DNA of 64,000 nucleotides from Stentor roeselii (taxonomy: Eukaryota > Ciliophora > Heterotrichea > Heterotrichida > Stentoridae): assembly GCA_006503475.1 (NCBI GenBank), contig RSEH01000002.1:215836-279835 (forward strand), given 5' to 3'. The notes under the pieces are model-generated. The model had not been told where the DNA came from, searched no databases, and saw only the letters and a list, made by a program, of their open reading frames with translations. Numbering within the stretch: position 1 is the first letter of the stretch; every line of letters starts with the position of its first letter. Below are positions 28,868 through 39,538 of the stretch, one piece after another. Made by a program: the position numbers and the translations under genes.

Positions 28868-29725
28868 TTAATCAATATTATCTAATTTAAAATGTTGATA
28901 GATTAATAGTCCAGATGATAATGTATAGAGAATATGAAATCCTGAATTTATTGCAACATTATATAATTCTAAAATGTTTTCTTTAGTCCCTCTAATTATT
29001 TTCATTTTTTGAGATTTCGAAAAAAAATCAGCTTTGAAGTTCTTATAAGTTATTATATACTGATTTAATTTTGGTAAAATCTTTACCTTTATTTGAAGCT
29101 GCTTATAATAATGAATAGTATTTTTTACTTTCATTTCTTGATTCAATTCATTAATTATTTTTAATTTTTCATAATCAATTGATTGATAAAGCTTTATAGG
29201 AACATCATTTTTATAAATTCCAAACATTCGATAAGACTGAGTCTTTACTTCACAAAATCCATCATATATTTTATTGATTGATTCTGTTATGACAATGTCA
29301 CGATCATCAGTAAAACAATTCAAAATTCCTAATTTTTTCTGAATGAATTCATAATTATTCAAGATTTCTCCCCTAAAGCAGCAAAGAGAAAAATGAACTG
29401 GCTCTGGAGAAAATGATTCAAAGAAGTCTCCATTAGACTCAGAAATTTTCAATGGAAATTGAAAGGAAAAGGTTTTGGGAAAGCGGATTTTGAAGATCTC
29501 AGGAAATTTTAAAAGTCTTTTTGGGTATCCCTTGGTGAATTTCACTTCTAATATTAATACACCAAAGTCTAAGAACCCAGGGCCTACTTTTAAGCCTTTA
29601 TTCCAAAAGCATTCAACTTTAATGCCAAAATGGTAAGATTTGATACCTTTTCCATGAGGAATTCCATTTTCAAGCTGTCCTATATAAACCCCTGTTTCAT
29701 CTTCAAACTTCTCAACATTATTCAT
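28868..29725 (-). CDS. short MORN protein, founder of a decayed copy at 57.5-58.1 kb
   Basis: This is a 285-residue protein. Residues 10-65 hold two MORN-type repeats (GVYIGQLENGIPHGKGI and a divergent one ending KVGPGFLDFG). The rest has no clear repeats but has two Cys (SLCCFRGEIL) and beta-like strands. The ATG is in CTATAAATG. A second copy with frameshifts and stops exists on the same strand near 57,541-58,074, with clear identity over several blocks, so this intact gene is the likely functional member of a small family. The cellular role is unknown; MORN proteins often bind membranes. Confidence 0.75.
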   Translation of the reverse strand: MNNVEKFEDETGVYIGQLENGIPHGKGIKSYHFGIKVECFWNKGLKVGPGFLDFGVLILEVKFTKGYPKRLLKFPEIFKIRFPKTFSFQFPLKISESNGDFFESFSPEPVHFSLCCFRGEILNNYEFIQKKLGILNCFTDDRDIVITESINKIYDGFCEVKTQSYRMFGIYKNDVPIKLYQSIDYEKLKIINELNQEMKVKNTIHYYKQLQIKVKILPKLNQYIITYKNFKADFFSKSQKMKIIRGTKENILELYNVAINSGFHILYTLSSGLLIYQHFKLDNID

Positions 29726-29775
29726 TTATAGACTAGAATGATATAAAAACTGACTATTTTTCATAATAAAATAAT

Positions 29776-31440
29776 CTAATCCTCTTTACTCCTTTTCATC
29801 CTATTGATAAACACAACTCCAGTATCAGTATACAAATGAAAAGACCTAAAATTTTCAGCAACTTTTTCAGTAGTTCTCATATCCCTATTAAAAGCTTCTC
29901 TTTTTTCATCTTTTACTTCTTCATTCAAGGCCAAAGCCCATTGATTTGACCTAATCCTTGCGTCTTCAACTTTACCTTCTTCAAGTAACCTAGCAGCTTC
30001 TCTTCTTCCAGCCCTCATCATGACCTCAGAATCGATTTTTTCTTCAACAGGCTCATCTCCAAACAGGACATCTTGAACTTGATTCAAAACTTTAAGGTAC
30101 TTGTTTCCATCTTTTGCCCGATAAGTGATACTTGCCTGTAAATGAAGCCTTCTGAGTTCATTTTTATTGACATTCATTTCTTGAAGTTCTTCATCACTCT
30201 TCAAAATATACTGAAATGAAAAAGCAGTAAACCGAGTCGCATTCCCGATGAACTTTTTAAAAGTCGATTCATTATTAGACAACAATTCATTTTTTTCATT
30301 GTAAAACTTGACTGATTTATGAAGATTTACCTGTAAAAACACTTCAGTTGCAATGATTTCGTCTTTAACAATATTAGAAAATTGGCTAAGGAGTGACTCT
30401 GGGTTGACTTTAACGATATCGCCCTGAGTTTGACTAGTCACAAGGTTCAAAGCTTCGAGTTTGCATTCTTGTCCTTCAATAGAAATGACCGAGACACTAA
30501 CCCCGAGCTGATTAGCGATACTTCCGATTTCCTTATAAAAGTCAAACTGTTCAGCTCCACTGCTCAAAGACCCGACACCTTCATTAGCTTCTCCATCAGT
30601 GCAAATGACTACTTTTGACCCAGGGCCTCCCTCGGAGGCCAAAATGATTGAAACTAAAAGAGCCGGTCCAAGAGCAGTGCCTCCAGAAGCTTTTAACTCA
30701 TAAAGACTACTGACTAGTTTTTTATATGAACTTCGAATGTTCAAGTTTAAAAAACGACCAGTCAAGCTTTGGGCAAAGCTCATCAACATTCCGAAGTCTA
30801 TTTGAATCATTCGGTCAACAGATAGGACTTCTTGACCGTCTCCTACAATCGTCACAGAACTGCTGAAGTGCACAAGGCCGACTTTGCGAAGTGGATAAGA
30901 TTCTTCGATTTCTTTGAGCTGGGAATCGACTGCGGCTTGGACACACTCCAGTCGAGAGACTTTCACCTGTCCTTCTTTGTTTGGGGTTTTCTTCGTTTTT
31001 ACCCATTGGCTGGAGTCTACTTCTTTTGACATCGCCATTGAACCTGAGGTGTCGATGCAGAAAACTATTGATGATGAGTCTAAATTGTTTGAAGAAGACG
31101 ACTCGCTCTTAGATGTTGATATTGTTGGAGTCACTCCCTCGAGAAGGTAGTTTTGTTCTGGGAGATTGGGAATTTCATCGTCTTCTAGAGAGATTTCGTT
31201 TGAATGGCCGCAGCAGCTGCAAGTGAATGACTTGGTGTTTGAATTGGAGTGGATCTGAGATGAGGAACTTAGGATTGAGTTGCAGATTGAACACTTGTAA
31301 GGGTCTCCTGTTGAGAGCATTGGGGTGGCATTTAGACATTCTAGATTTACTTCGAAGATGTTTGTGTCGACTTTAGCAACTTTTGGGTTCGAAGTGGCTG
31401 TTTCTGTCGTGAATCTTGAGAATTTAGTTGCACAATTCAT
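29776..31440 (-). CDS. vWA protein with N-terminal zinc ribbon (Sec23-like layout)
   Basis: This is a 554-residue protein. Residues about 48-80 form a CxxC...CxxC zinc ribbon (CSICNSIL...CSCCGHSN), resembling that of Sec23/Sec24 proteins. From about 125 to 320 it has a von Willebrand A domain with an intact MIDAS site: DTSGS, the Thr in GGTALGPAL, and the Asp in ICTDGEANEG. The C-terminal part (about 330-554) is beta-rich then helical. The order zinc ribbon plus vWA plus beta/helical tail is that of Sec23-like proteins, but Sec23 lacks a classical MIDAS, so I call only vWA/zinc-ribbon. The ATG is preceded by TTATAAAA. The gene is the last of the compact half of the window. Confidence 0.75.
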   Translation of the reverse strand: MNCATKFSRFTTETATSNPKVAKVDTNIFEVNLECLNATPMLSTGDPYKCSICNSILSSSSQIHSNSNTKSFTCSCCGHSNEISLEDDEIPNLPEQNYLLEGVTPTISTSKSESSSSNNLDSSSIVFCIDTSGSMAMSKEVDSSQWVKTKKTPNKEGQVKVSRLECVQAAVDSQLKEIEESYPLRKVGLVHFSSSVTIVGDGQEVLSVDRMIQIDFGMLMSFAQSLTGRFLNLNIRSSYKKLVSSLYELKASGGTALGPALLVSIILASEGGPGSKVVICTDGEANEGVGSLSSGAEQFDFYKEIGSIANQLGVSVSVISIEGQECKLEALNLVTSQTQGDIVKVNPESLLSQFSNIVKDEIIATEVFLQVNLHKSVKFYNEKNELLSNNESTFKKFIGNATRFTAFSFQYILKSDEELQEMNVNKNELRRLHLQASITYRAKDGNKYLKVLNQVQDVLFGDEPVEEKIDSEVMMRAGRREAARLLEEGKVEDARIRSNQWALALNEEVKDEKREAFNRDMRTTEKVAENFRSFHLYTDTGVVFINRMKRSKED

Positions 31441-33041
31441 TTTTATAAATAATAGATGAGAATAGTAGGGAAGTTAGAATTACTATTTAGGTTTTTTTAA
31501 GAAGCAGCTGTTTGATAGTAGTTGAGATATGATTTATATGATTATTTAGGTCTTGGGATCACATTATTCGTGTTGGCTAGATTAAGATAATCAATTAGCA
31601 AGAATTTATCATGATAGTTCATTAATCACCCAGTTCAGAATATTAGAATTCTGATTATCTCTAGTGAAAAAAACCTTATATTTTATGATCATTTAGTTCT
31701 TTTTGATACTAGTAAAATTTTCTTAATCCCTGCCATTGAGGCATATATGTGTTTCATTTTTCTATATTAATAATATTAGAAAAGCTATTATCAAATGGAC
31801 AAGGGTGAATCGTTTGTTTCAAGTTCTAATAATAATTTCTTTCCCTAAGTATTAAATTATAGAAGCAAAATGATTAAATTCTTTAAACTTTCCATCAATT
31901 TTCTGTTATTCCATCTCAAATATCTGAAAGTTTGAATTTTTCAACTTATATCTCATCAGAATCTCTGGACTTCTTTGAGATTTGCAAATAATTTCAATAT
32001 TTTAAAAATTTTTACTATAAAAACTTCTAGTTTTGCTTATATTAAATGTTGATTAATCAGCGAGTCAAGAAATTTAAATAATTAACTAATCAAGGTTTAA
32101 TCGATTTGATATTTTATCATTTGTGACTTAATCGGATGATTAAAAAATCAGAAGAATAAAAATAAATTTTATTAAAGAGACTTGTTCAAAATATTTCAGA
32201 TAGGAATATGGCCTGCTAATTGAAAGCATGCGAACATATATCAAATTAGAGGTCTATAATTACAAAATTCATTTAGATCATTACTAAGGAATCTGTGATT
32301 TTATTTTTTCAACATTTAGAGTTAACTACTTACAATTTTCTAATCGTTTCAGGCCATACAATTACTAAAAAAATTTAAGTTTTATGATTTTGCAAATCAA
32401 TTTTTTCAGTGGGCCATTTTACTGAAACATTTTATTAGAATTTGAAATTTATTAATCTAAGGAAAGATTGATGTTTTATTAATTGACAAAAAAAAATTAG
32501 ATTTATTCTTTGCATAATGAGAGATGTTCTGTTTCTATCACTGATATAAATACTGCAAGTTAGTCCTTATCTTGTAAATTCGGATTAAAATAACTTATAA
32601 GAGCCGAATAAAAATTTCAGTTACCTATCATCTCCAACTTTATATAATTCCTTGATAAAATTCTCATTTCAAACTGAATGTATTTACCTATTAGATGAAA
32701 ACATCAACTTAATAGGATGTTTAATAATAAACTAGAAATTAAAATATGGACTATGTTAATAAAATTCCCAAAGAAAAATAAATTTTAAGTAAGTAACTTG
32801 AGTGTAGTTTAAAAGATAGTTGTATAAGCATAACAAAATCCAAAGAATTTTCAGTGAGATAATTCTTTGTAATTAAATAAATCAACATCTATAATTTGGA
32901 ACCCAAAATTTGTATTTAGTTCAAATGCTCTAAATTGCTTAAGTATACAATTTAATCTTGCTGAATCAATACCTGTTCAAATTTTAATATATTGTAACCG
33001 GATATTAATCGTTTTCTCTTCGCTAACATAAGGTTTATAAA
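31441..33041. other. AT-rich gene-free spacer, 1.6 kb
   Basis: These are the first 1.6 kb of the AT-rich half. No ORF over about 60 codons, RNA gene or long repeat was seen. The last bases (GGTTTATAAA) form the start context of the next gene. Confidence 0.5.
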
Positions 33042-33770
33042 ATGCAAAATCAATTGAACCACTTTCACGTTGCTAGACAGCCAGATGAAATTGATATTCC
33101 AGGAAATAACCATAGACAAAGAGATAGCAGATCATCTAGTTCTGATGAAGGAGACATGATCAGTGACTCAGAACTTGCCACTGAATTGACTAGAACTCAA
33201 TATCGATATAAAGAAGCAAATAATACTTCGGTTGAACAATTTTATATAGTGCTTCCGATAGATCAAGCTAATCTGTCGGGTGCTCCTAAGAAAAATATCG
33301 TTAATTTGAAGTGTTCATGCAAAGAAGCCTCATTTGATTTTGAACATCTCTTTTTGCCTAATAAGCAAGAAAGTGATTCTGATAGTGTTGAAGAAGTAAA
33401 AATAGAAGAAGCTAAAGACAATTTAATGCAGCAGGTTGAAGAGAGCAAGGCTGAAGTTTATCAAAATAGGCCTGGCCCTGAAGAAGAGGAAAAGCATAGA
33501 GAAGAGGAAAAGCATAGAGAAGAGGAAAAGCATAGAGAAGAGGAAAAGCATAGAGAAGAGGAAAAGCATAAAGAAGAGGAAAAGCATAAAGAAGAGGAAA
33601 AGCATAAAGAAGAGGAAGTGAAAGGTTTCAAGGAGGATAAAAATACCCCAGATGTACATACCGAGGTTACTCCAGGAGTTTCGGTAGATTATTGCACTCA
33701 GGAGGAGAAAATGAAAATCGAAAAAGTTGTTACTGACTCAACTGCATACACAAGATTTTCTAACAAATGA
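33042..33770 (+). CDS. acidic protein with EEEKHR tandem repeat, 242 residues
   Basis: No family recognised. The N-terminal 135 residues are polar, with a short hydrophobic beta-like stretch (EQFYIVLPIDQAN) and two Cys (LKCSCKE). From residue 148 to 189 there are seven copies of the hexapeptide EEEKHR/K, giving a highly charged single helix, and the C-terminus is polar. The first four repeats end in R and the last three in K. The ATG follows TTATAAA, the start signature shared by neighbouring genes. Codon use is AT-rich, like the rest of this half. The function is unknown. Confidence 0.6.
   Translation: MQNQLNHFHVARQPDEIDIPGNNHRQRDSRSSSSDEGDMISDSELATELTRTQYRYKEANNTSVEQFYIVLPIDQANLSGAPKKNIVNLKCSCKEASFDFEHLFLPNKQESDSDSVEEVKIEEAKDNLMQQVEESKAEVYQNRPGPEEEEKHREEEKHREEEKHREEEKHREEEKHKEEEKHKEEEKHKEEEVKGFKEDKNTPDVHTEVTPGVSVDYCTQEEKMKIEKVVTDSTAYTRFSNK
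33483..33616 (+). repeat. 18-base tandem repeat, 7 full copies plus a partial
   Basis: The unit GAAGAGGAAAAGCATAGA (or ...CATAAA) is repeated in frame and encodes EEEKHR/K. The copies are nearly identical; only the G/A at the penultimate base differs between copies 1-4 and 5-7. This suggests recent expansion by slippage. Confidence 0.9.
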
Positions 33771-34423
33771 AGAATTTGTAAAAACTTCTTTCATGTTATA
33801 AATTAAATAATGAGGATTGGTTAAACAGGTATGAATTTAGTCTAATTGAAAGAGGTACCAATAATATATTTCAAAGCTCATCTTTTTGACTCAAATCAGG
33901 TAAAATTTAGAATAGATTAGCTTGAAACTAACAAGATGAAGACATTTTTTATCTCTTGTAGACTAGTTTATGCTTAAACTAATATTTTGTATTTCAAGTA
34001 ACTCAAATTTCTAAGAATATTATCAAATTAAATATAATAAACAAATATGAGTAAGATTATAATTATAAATCTAATGTCTAGATGCTAGGTATGCCTATAA
34101 CTAATATATTTAAATTATCTCTCGATTCTAACTAAACAAAAATTTTTCATTAAAAATTCATTATAAGGTATTTTGATTGATAGAAATGAGTAAGTCTCTA
34201 AGTTTAGATGGAAACTTTGAACTTTTTACCTTGATTCAATTAAATCAATCAAGATGTGAGCAAGTCTCAAGAATGGTTAAATTTCTACCTCCCTAAAACA
34301 TAAATAAGCTAAAAATAAGAATAACAACTCGAAGTGCTGCAAAGACTAAGCACAGTGACTGATATATACAATTAAATTTAAGGTTTAATTGAAGGTAACT
34401 CTATATTTACTAGAAATACTATC
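33771..34423. other. AT-rich spacer, nothing recognised
   Basis: A 653-base spacer between a plus-strand 3' end and a minus-strand 3' end. I see no ORF, RNA gene or repeat in it. Confidence 0.5.
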
Positions 34424-35842
34424 CTAACACCATGAAAAACACCCACGATCTTTATGATCTAGCCTTAATGAGCATCTAGGATTCATCGTTTGGCAGGAAA
34501 AGTCTTTCATTTTAGGTGTAGGTTTATAATGACAAACAACTGACCCCCTATATTCACTTTCACTCTCTGATTTAATCATCTGAAATTCATCAAAAAGCGA
34601 AGGATAAGATTCAAATCCCAATTCATCAGCTTTAAAAAATTCACGTTGACTAATCCTTTTAATCTTCTCAACTAACTTTTCATTTTCCTCTTTCAAAAAA
34701 TTATTTTTCTTTTCTAACTCCTGAACCTTATAATCATAATCATCAACTCGATCGAATTTTACTTGATGAACTTCACTTTTTTTCTTTAAATGATTAGAAA
34801 ATAACACAAGATTCAAATCGTGATCAGAAAAAGTTGCCTTATGAGGCCCAAGGTATTTTTTTTTAGGGTGAAAACTTTGTCCAAGTCTTTTTTGAGATAA
34901 TCGATTTTCTTCATTTAAATTCGCTTTTGAAACTTTTATTTCTTGTAAAGTTTTCAAAGAATTTAACTGTCGGATTTTTTTTTCCATTCTAAGAATTTCT
35001 TTTTCTTTCTCAAAAATGACTGACTCGATCTGTGTGATGTAAGTTTTGAAGTCAGTTTCTTTTTCTTCAGCTTTTACGAGTTCCAATTCGAGTTTTTTCT
35101 TTTCTTGACTTGCAAATTTTTTAGCACGGTTGATGTTTTTCTGAGTTTTTTCAAGTTCTCTGATGTTTAAGATGAGTTTGTCATTTTCTTCTAAGAGTTG
35201 ATCGTATTTTTTACGCAAGGAAATTAGTTGCGATTGAAGATCGTTGATTTCAAAGTTTTTCTCTTGAAGTAGTTTTTCGTTGAAGTGGTTTAGGTCGCGG
35301 ACTAGGTGGTATAGTTTTCTTGAGCCGTTTAATATTTCAGTAACGGGAAGGGTTTCGGATTTACTTTTATGTTTCAGACCGTCTAGACACATTCGGAGAG
35401 CTTCTAGAAGATCTTCAGCGATTGTTGATTCAAATTCAGGGATTATTTGTTTTAATATTTTGTTGAAATGGGTTATAATCATTTTCAATTTGGAGGGTAA
35501 GAAGTCGATCTCTGATTTTCTCATTGAACTTCTTTCCGAACTCTCATCACTCTGAAAATTCGTAAAATGCTCTACATGGAAATCTTGATAAAATTGATTT
35601 ATTAAAGAAGGATAATCCATGATCCCTTTACAATATTCTTCAAAAGTAAGGAATTGATCTTTTGATTTGCTTCCTGCCAGGTCTTTCAAAGAGCAGAAAA
35701 ACTGCTCTGCATCATCTTTAGACGGAAGACCAAGTGATTTGAACAGGTCTTCACGAGAAATTTTTCCATCTCTATCAACGTCAGTCCAGTCAAAGATGTT
35801 TTTCAAGATGCTTAAAGAGCTTTCATCAAGATTGAATTCCAT
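34424..35842 (-). CDS. EF-hand plus coiled-coil protein, 472 residues
   Basis: Residues about 14-45 hold one canonical EF-hand loop, DVDRDGKISREDL, which should bind calcium. A second, degenerate EF-hand may follow (residues 50-75, KDQFLTFEEYCKGI). From about 190 to 310 there is a long coiled coil and a second around 355-395. The tail is basic then Cys-containing (ends CFSWC). Calcium-sensing coiled-coil proteins of this layout act in cytoskeleton or vesicle transport, but I cannot name the family. The ATG lies at 35842 after TATAAATAATCA. It is the only intact cytosolic structural gene between the vWA gene and the giant surface-protein gene. Confidence 0.75.
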   Translation of the reverse strand: MEFNLDESSLSILKNIFDWTDVDRDGKISREDLFKSLGLPSKDDAEQFFCSLKDLAGSKSKDQFLTFEEYCKGIMDYPSLINQFYQDFHVEHFTNFQSDESSERSSMRKSEIDFLPSKLKMIITHFNKILKQIIPEFESTIAEDLLEALRMCLDGLKHKSKSETLPVTEILNGSRKLYHLVRDLNHFNEKLLQEKNFEINDLQSQLISLRKKYDQLLEENDKLILNIRELEKTQKNINRAKKFASQEKKKLELELVKAEEKETDFKTYITQIESVIFEKEKEILRMEKKIRQLNSLKTLQEIKVSKANLNEENRLSQKRLGQSFHPKKKYLGPHKATFSDHDLNLVLFSNHLKKKSEVHQVKFDRVDDYDYKVQELEKKNNFLKEENEKLVEKIKRISQREFFKADELGFESYPSLFDEFQMIKSESESEYRGSVVCHYKPTPKMKDFSCQTMNPRCSLRLDHKDRGCFSWC

Positions 35843-36710
35843 TGATTATTTATAGCCAACTAGTGTAATTTAATTTTAAGTATGTATAAATATTGAATTG
35901 TTTTATATATCTCATCTTTAGATGACTATCATTTATATTATTATGGTTAAATGTGAAATTTTTAGAATTTAGGTTCTTTATTTTATTTAAATCAAGCGAC
36001 TTAATGTTTCCTTTACTAAGAGTAAGGGGTTATATCTTCTCATACAAAATATTAATTTAATTAAACTTGAAAATTTGATTACAATTCTCAAGTTTCAGAA
36101 ATTCCAATTAAACCGATTAGCCTAAATATTAAAATCTTATAAGTTTACCGAATATCTATTAATTGAAATGATGCTAATTGTTTTATAGAATTACTATGAT
36201 AATAGATTATTATTTCTAAAAACATCGTTCCCATTATATTAATTCACATTACTTTGCCACATTATAATCTTCAAATGTCAAGTTAGCCAGCCTATAATTT
36301 TAATCTCTTAGCTAAATATGTAGCTTAAACCTATTTTATATATACATTAATAATAAGATTAAAATTTTATCTTTAATTCTGAAAGGAATCTCGTAAAAGT
36401 TAAGAATTCTTTAAAAAAATTACTATTTTAGTCTAAAAACCCTTCAAATCATCAAAAGCTAAAATTTTAAATGATTCATTCCGATTTCCACTAAAAAATC
36501 CTATAAATTTCGACTAAATTAAAATTGATCCAAATCATTATACTTAACCTTCTAAAATAAAACTCCTTCAATGACCCAAGTCAACTTTTTTTCCGGTCAT
36601 CCTACGAAAAACTATTCAAATTTTCTGAAAATATCCAAAAAAATTCTCAAATATTCCAAATTTTCTTCCAAATTTAAATATTCCAGCCATATTGAATAAA
36701 TCCTATAAAA
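35843..36710. other. AT-rich divergent spacer, 868 bases
   Basis: This spacer lies between two divergent genes, so it holds both promoters. It ends in AAATCCTATAAAA directly before the giant gene's ATG. I see no ORF, RNA gene or repeat in it. Confidence 0.5.
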
Positions 36711-39038
36711 ATGTTGTGTATGATCCTATCATTATTCTCTTGTTCAGCGCAAGACCCAACCATTGGGAGCTTAAAAATAGGAAACTTAGGTTCAAAAACC
36801 ATGAAGCTTCCAAGGTCCTCGATGGAACCTCTGAGCTTGAACTTTTCCATCGAATTATCTGAGAACAGTCAGATTCCATCAGATCCTGCCATTGTAAATC
36901 TACTGGTCTATAAAAGAGATTTGTTATGGAAGACCTTTACAACTGAGGCTTTCCAGTGGCAGAGTGGACACTTCTCACAAATCTTCTTGACTGAGGGAGA
37001 GTTCTATTTGAGTCTTAATGCAACTTTACTGAAATCTTGCATTGTAAGTAGATTTACTGTTGAGGAGCCCAGAGCTAATCTCAGTATGAAACAATTGGCT
37101 AAGAATAGTTATTTAATGGTTTACAATAAATACTGCTTTACTCTTACAGATCAGTTTTTTAATCAGTGGAATCAAAGTGTCAAGAAGTTGAACTGCTCTA
37201 CAGATGGAGCTTATTTTAATGATTTTGGCAATGAAATGTGTGTTAATCAAATTTTTATCAATAGTGGACATCAGAATATGTATGTTGAGTGTGGTGAAAG
37301 TAATTTTAGATTTCCTGTTTATGTCAATCAACTTAAAATGGAATTTGATAATTTCCAACCACCTAAAAATAGCAGTCATAGTTTCAATGTTTCGGTTTAC
37401 CTTAAGTGTAATAATACTATTTATACTGAAATAGATGCGAATTTCCAAGTTTCGATAGGAATAACAGAAAAAAAAATAGAAAATGAAACAGCTTGTTCTG
37501 GTCTCAAACTTTTTGGAGCCATAAATACCTCATTTTCATCTGGTAAAGCAATCTTCAAAAATATTAATATACTTTCTAATGGAAGATTTGTTATTAATGC
37601 AGTTTCATTTGGTTTATTAACACTTTCTTCTGGCAGTTTTGTTGTGCACAACTTTATAAAATCCATTTCCTTCAAATACCCTAATGATTCAATGCACTTT
37701 CCTTACTTTTCAATGTTTCTAGATGTCATAGGTGATGATGACGAATTGTTCACAAGGGAATTTAAAACTATACAAAAATTTAATGATATTCACTGCATTA
37801 ATTATACAAAAAATTGTAGTAATTCAACATGCTACAACTGTGTTACTTTAAGATTGGCCAATCAAAATTTATCATTAACTGTGATCGATAAACTTTACCC
37901 TATCTATCAATTAAATATCAATTATAACCATACTGTACTTCCTAATAAAAACGCTAGTGTCAAAATAGAATATATAAATAATCATAATTATGAAATGTAT
38001 CCATTTCCAGCTATGAGCTATGATTCCTTTTTTCTAATATTTTACATAAAAGATGGAAATGATTATTTTATGGACATACCTTGCTATAAAGACAATAATT
38101 ATATTGAAAAAATTTGCATTTCTGATGCATGCTCAAATAATAAATCAGTTGAAATAATTGAGACATTTTGTGAAAGGAATAAATCGTTTTATGGTGATCA
38201 AGGATGGAAAACATATGGAGTGGTGAGTAGAACAAATTATTTTACTATAAATTCAATTGGAGAATACATTTTTTCTATTCCTTTTATAAATGATCTCAAG
38301 GCAGAAACAGAGTTTTTAAGTATAACATCTTTTATATCAGGTGTTGAATGCTACAATCTTACGAGGATTTTTCCTAATCAAGAATCTAGATTCTTGTTAA
38401 ATCTCACTGGTCCTGATGGTTTTCCTTATATAAAATGCAATCATATTCATCTTAATTATATTGGCATTCAAAATAATTTAACTCTTTGGGTTTGCAATGG
38501 ATTTCTTGAATTTACAGTAAACTTTACTTCAAAAGGATCATATATACTTGAAATAAATTCGACTCATATGAAAGGATCTAGAAATTTTACATTTCAAGTA
38601 GAAAAAAGTTTAGAAAATGAAATAGAAATCCTTGACTTTAATAAGAATTTGAATACATCAGAAAATTTTAATATTACATTCAAAATTAATTCGACCAATG
38701 GCAGTACTCTAGATTGCCTATTATATAAACTTAATCTAACAATTTTATTTATAAATAATGAAAACAACGAAAAATTTATTATACAGAAAATAGCCACTTG
38801 CAAAAATAAAACATACAAGGTTTCAAATATTAGTATCCTTAATCTAGGAAATTACAGTGTTGAAATATATTCAGATGCATTTAAAACAAAAAAACTTAAT
38901 TATAAAATAATAGTTAAAGAAAAACTTAATGATATAAGATTGAATCCTCTTCCTATAATCTATCAAAATCATCCTTTCGAAATTTCATTCAGATTATTCA
39001 GCTCTCCTTCAATTCTTTATCAAGGAGACTTAACATAA
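36711..39038 (+). CDS. fragment 1 of the REJ giant: signal peptide and first repeat modules
   Basis: This ORF of 775 codons starts with an ATG after CCTATAAAA and a clear signal peptide (residues 1-14, cleaved near SCSA-QD). It contains repeat modules with the two recurrent motifs of this protein: an 'IxNFxKxI...VxGDDDEL' stretch (near residue 340) and 'GKAIFKNINILSNGRF' (near 280). It has many N-x-S/T sites. The ORF ends in TAA at 39,036, but the protein continues in another frame (from 39,029), so this is not a natural C-terminus. Confidence 0.75.
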   Translation: MLCMILSLFSCSAQDPTIGSLKIGNLGSKTMKLPRSSMEPLSLNFSIELSENSQIPSDPAIVNLLVYKRDLLWKTFTTEAFQWQSGHFSQIFLTEGEFYLSLNATLLKSCIVSRFTVEEPRANLSMKQLAKNSYLMVYNKYCFTLTDQFFNQWNQSVKKLNCSTDGAYFNDFGNEMCVNQIFINSGHQNMYVECGESNFRFPVYVNQLKMEFDNFQPPKNSSHSFNVSVYLKCNNTIYTEIDANFQVSIGITEKKIENETACSGLKLFGAINTSFSSGKAIFKNINILSNGRFVINAVSFGLLTLSSGSFVVHNFIKSISFKYPNDSMHFPYFSMFLDVIGDDDELFTREFKTIQKFNDIHCINYTKNCSNSTCYNCVTLRLANQNLSLTVIDKLYPIYQLNINYNHTVLPNKNASVKIEYINNHNYEMYPFPAMSYDSFFLIFYIKDGNDYFMDIPCYKDNNYIEKICISDACSNNKSVEIIETFCERNKSFYGDQGWKTYGVVSRTNYFTINSIGEYIFSIPFINDLKAETEFLSITSFISGVECYNLTRIFPNQESRFLLNLTGPDGFPYIKCNHIHLNYIGIQNNLTLWVCNGFLEFTVNFTSKGSYILEINSTHMKGSRNFTFQVEKSLENEIEILDFNKNLNTSENFNITFKINSTNGSTLDCLLYKLNLTILFINNENNEKFIIQKIATCKNKTYKVSNISILNLGNYSVEIYSDAFKTKKLNYKIIVKEKLNDIRLNPLPIIYQNHPFEISFRLFSSPSILYQGDLT

Positions 39039-39538
39039 AAATAGAATCAAACAGTATTTACGGTCAAACTACTTCAAATAATTTTAAAGGTTATATAAAA
39101 TTCTTCATATATTGCAAAGAGCAAGGACTAATAAATTTCTCTATAAAAAATTCTGAGAATAATTTCACTAAAGATTTTGTATTTACCTCGTTATCAAATA
39201 ATGGTAAACAACTTCTTATTTCACTAATTTTAAAAACTGTAAATTTTATTTCGCCAGAAAAGTCTTCTGATTTTTTTGATGTTCAAATTAATGTCATTGG
39301 TTCTCAGTCAAAAGTTAAATATCAAATCGGATTAATACCAATTGATAAGGTATCAGGAACCAAGATTAATGGAACAACAATTAAAGAATCAAATGAAAAT
39401 ATAATAAAATTCAACAATATAAATGTTTTATCTTCAGGTAACTTTTTAATTTGGGTTAATTCCTCTCAAAATATATTCGGAATAAGTGAAGCTCCTATAA
39501 GTATAAAAAATATAACATTAGAAACTGGTTCAAAATAG
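39029..39538 (+). CDS. fragment 2 of the REJ giant (no ATG)
   Basis: An open stretch of 169 codons without its own ATG, one base out of frame with fragment 1. It reads LNIKIESNSIYG onward and includes NNINVLSSGNFLIW, a copy of the repeat motif. It ends at TAG (39,536); the continuation is again one base out of frame. Confidence 0.65.
   Translation, partial: LNIKIESNSIYGQTTSNNFKGYIKFFIYCKEQGLINFSIKNSENNFTKDFVFTSLSNNGKQLLISLILKTVNFISPEKSSDFFDVQINVIGSQSKVKYQIGLIPIDKVSGTKINGTTIKESNENIIKFNNINVLSSGNFLIWVNSSQNIFGISEAPISIKNITLETGSK

Noticed and set aside
33423-33659. Minus-strand ORF of repeated FLFFML residues opposite the EEEKHR repeat
   Set aside because: It is the antisense reading of the GAAGAGGAAAAGCATAGA repeat; composition is explained by the repeat, and it has no start context.
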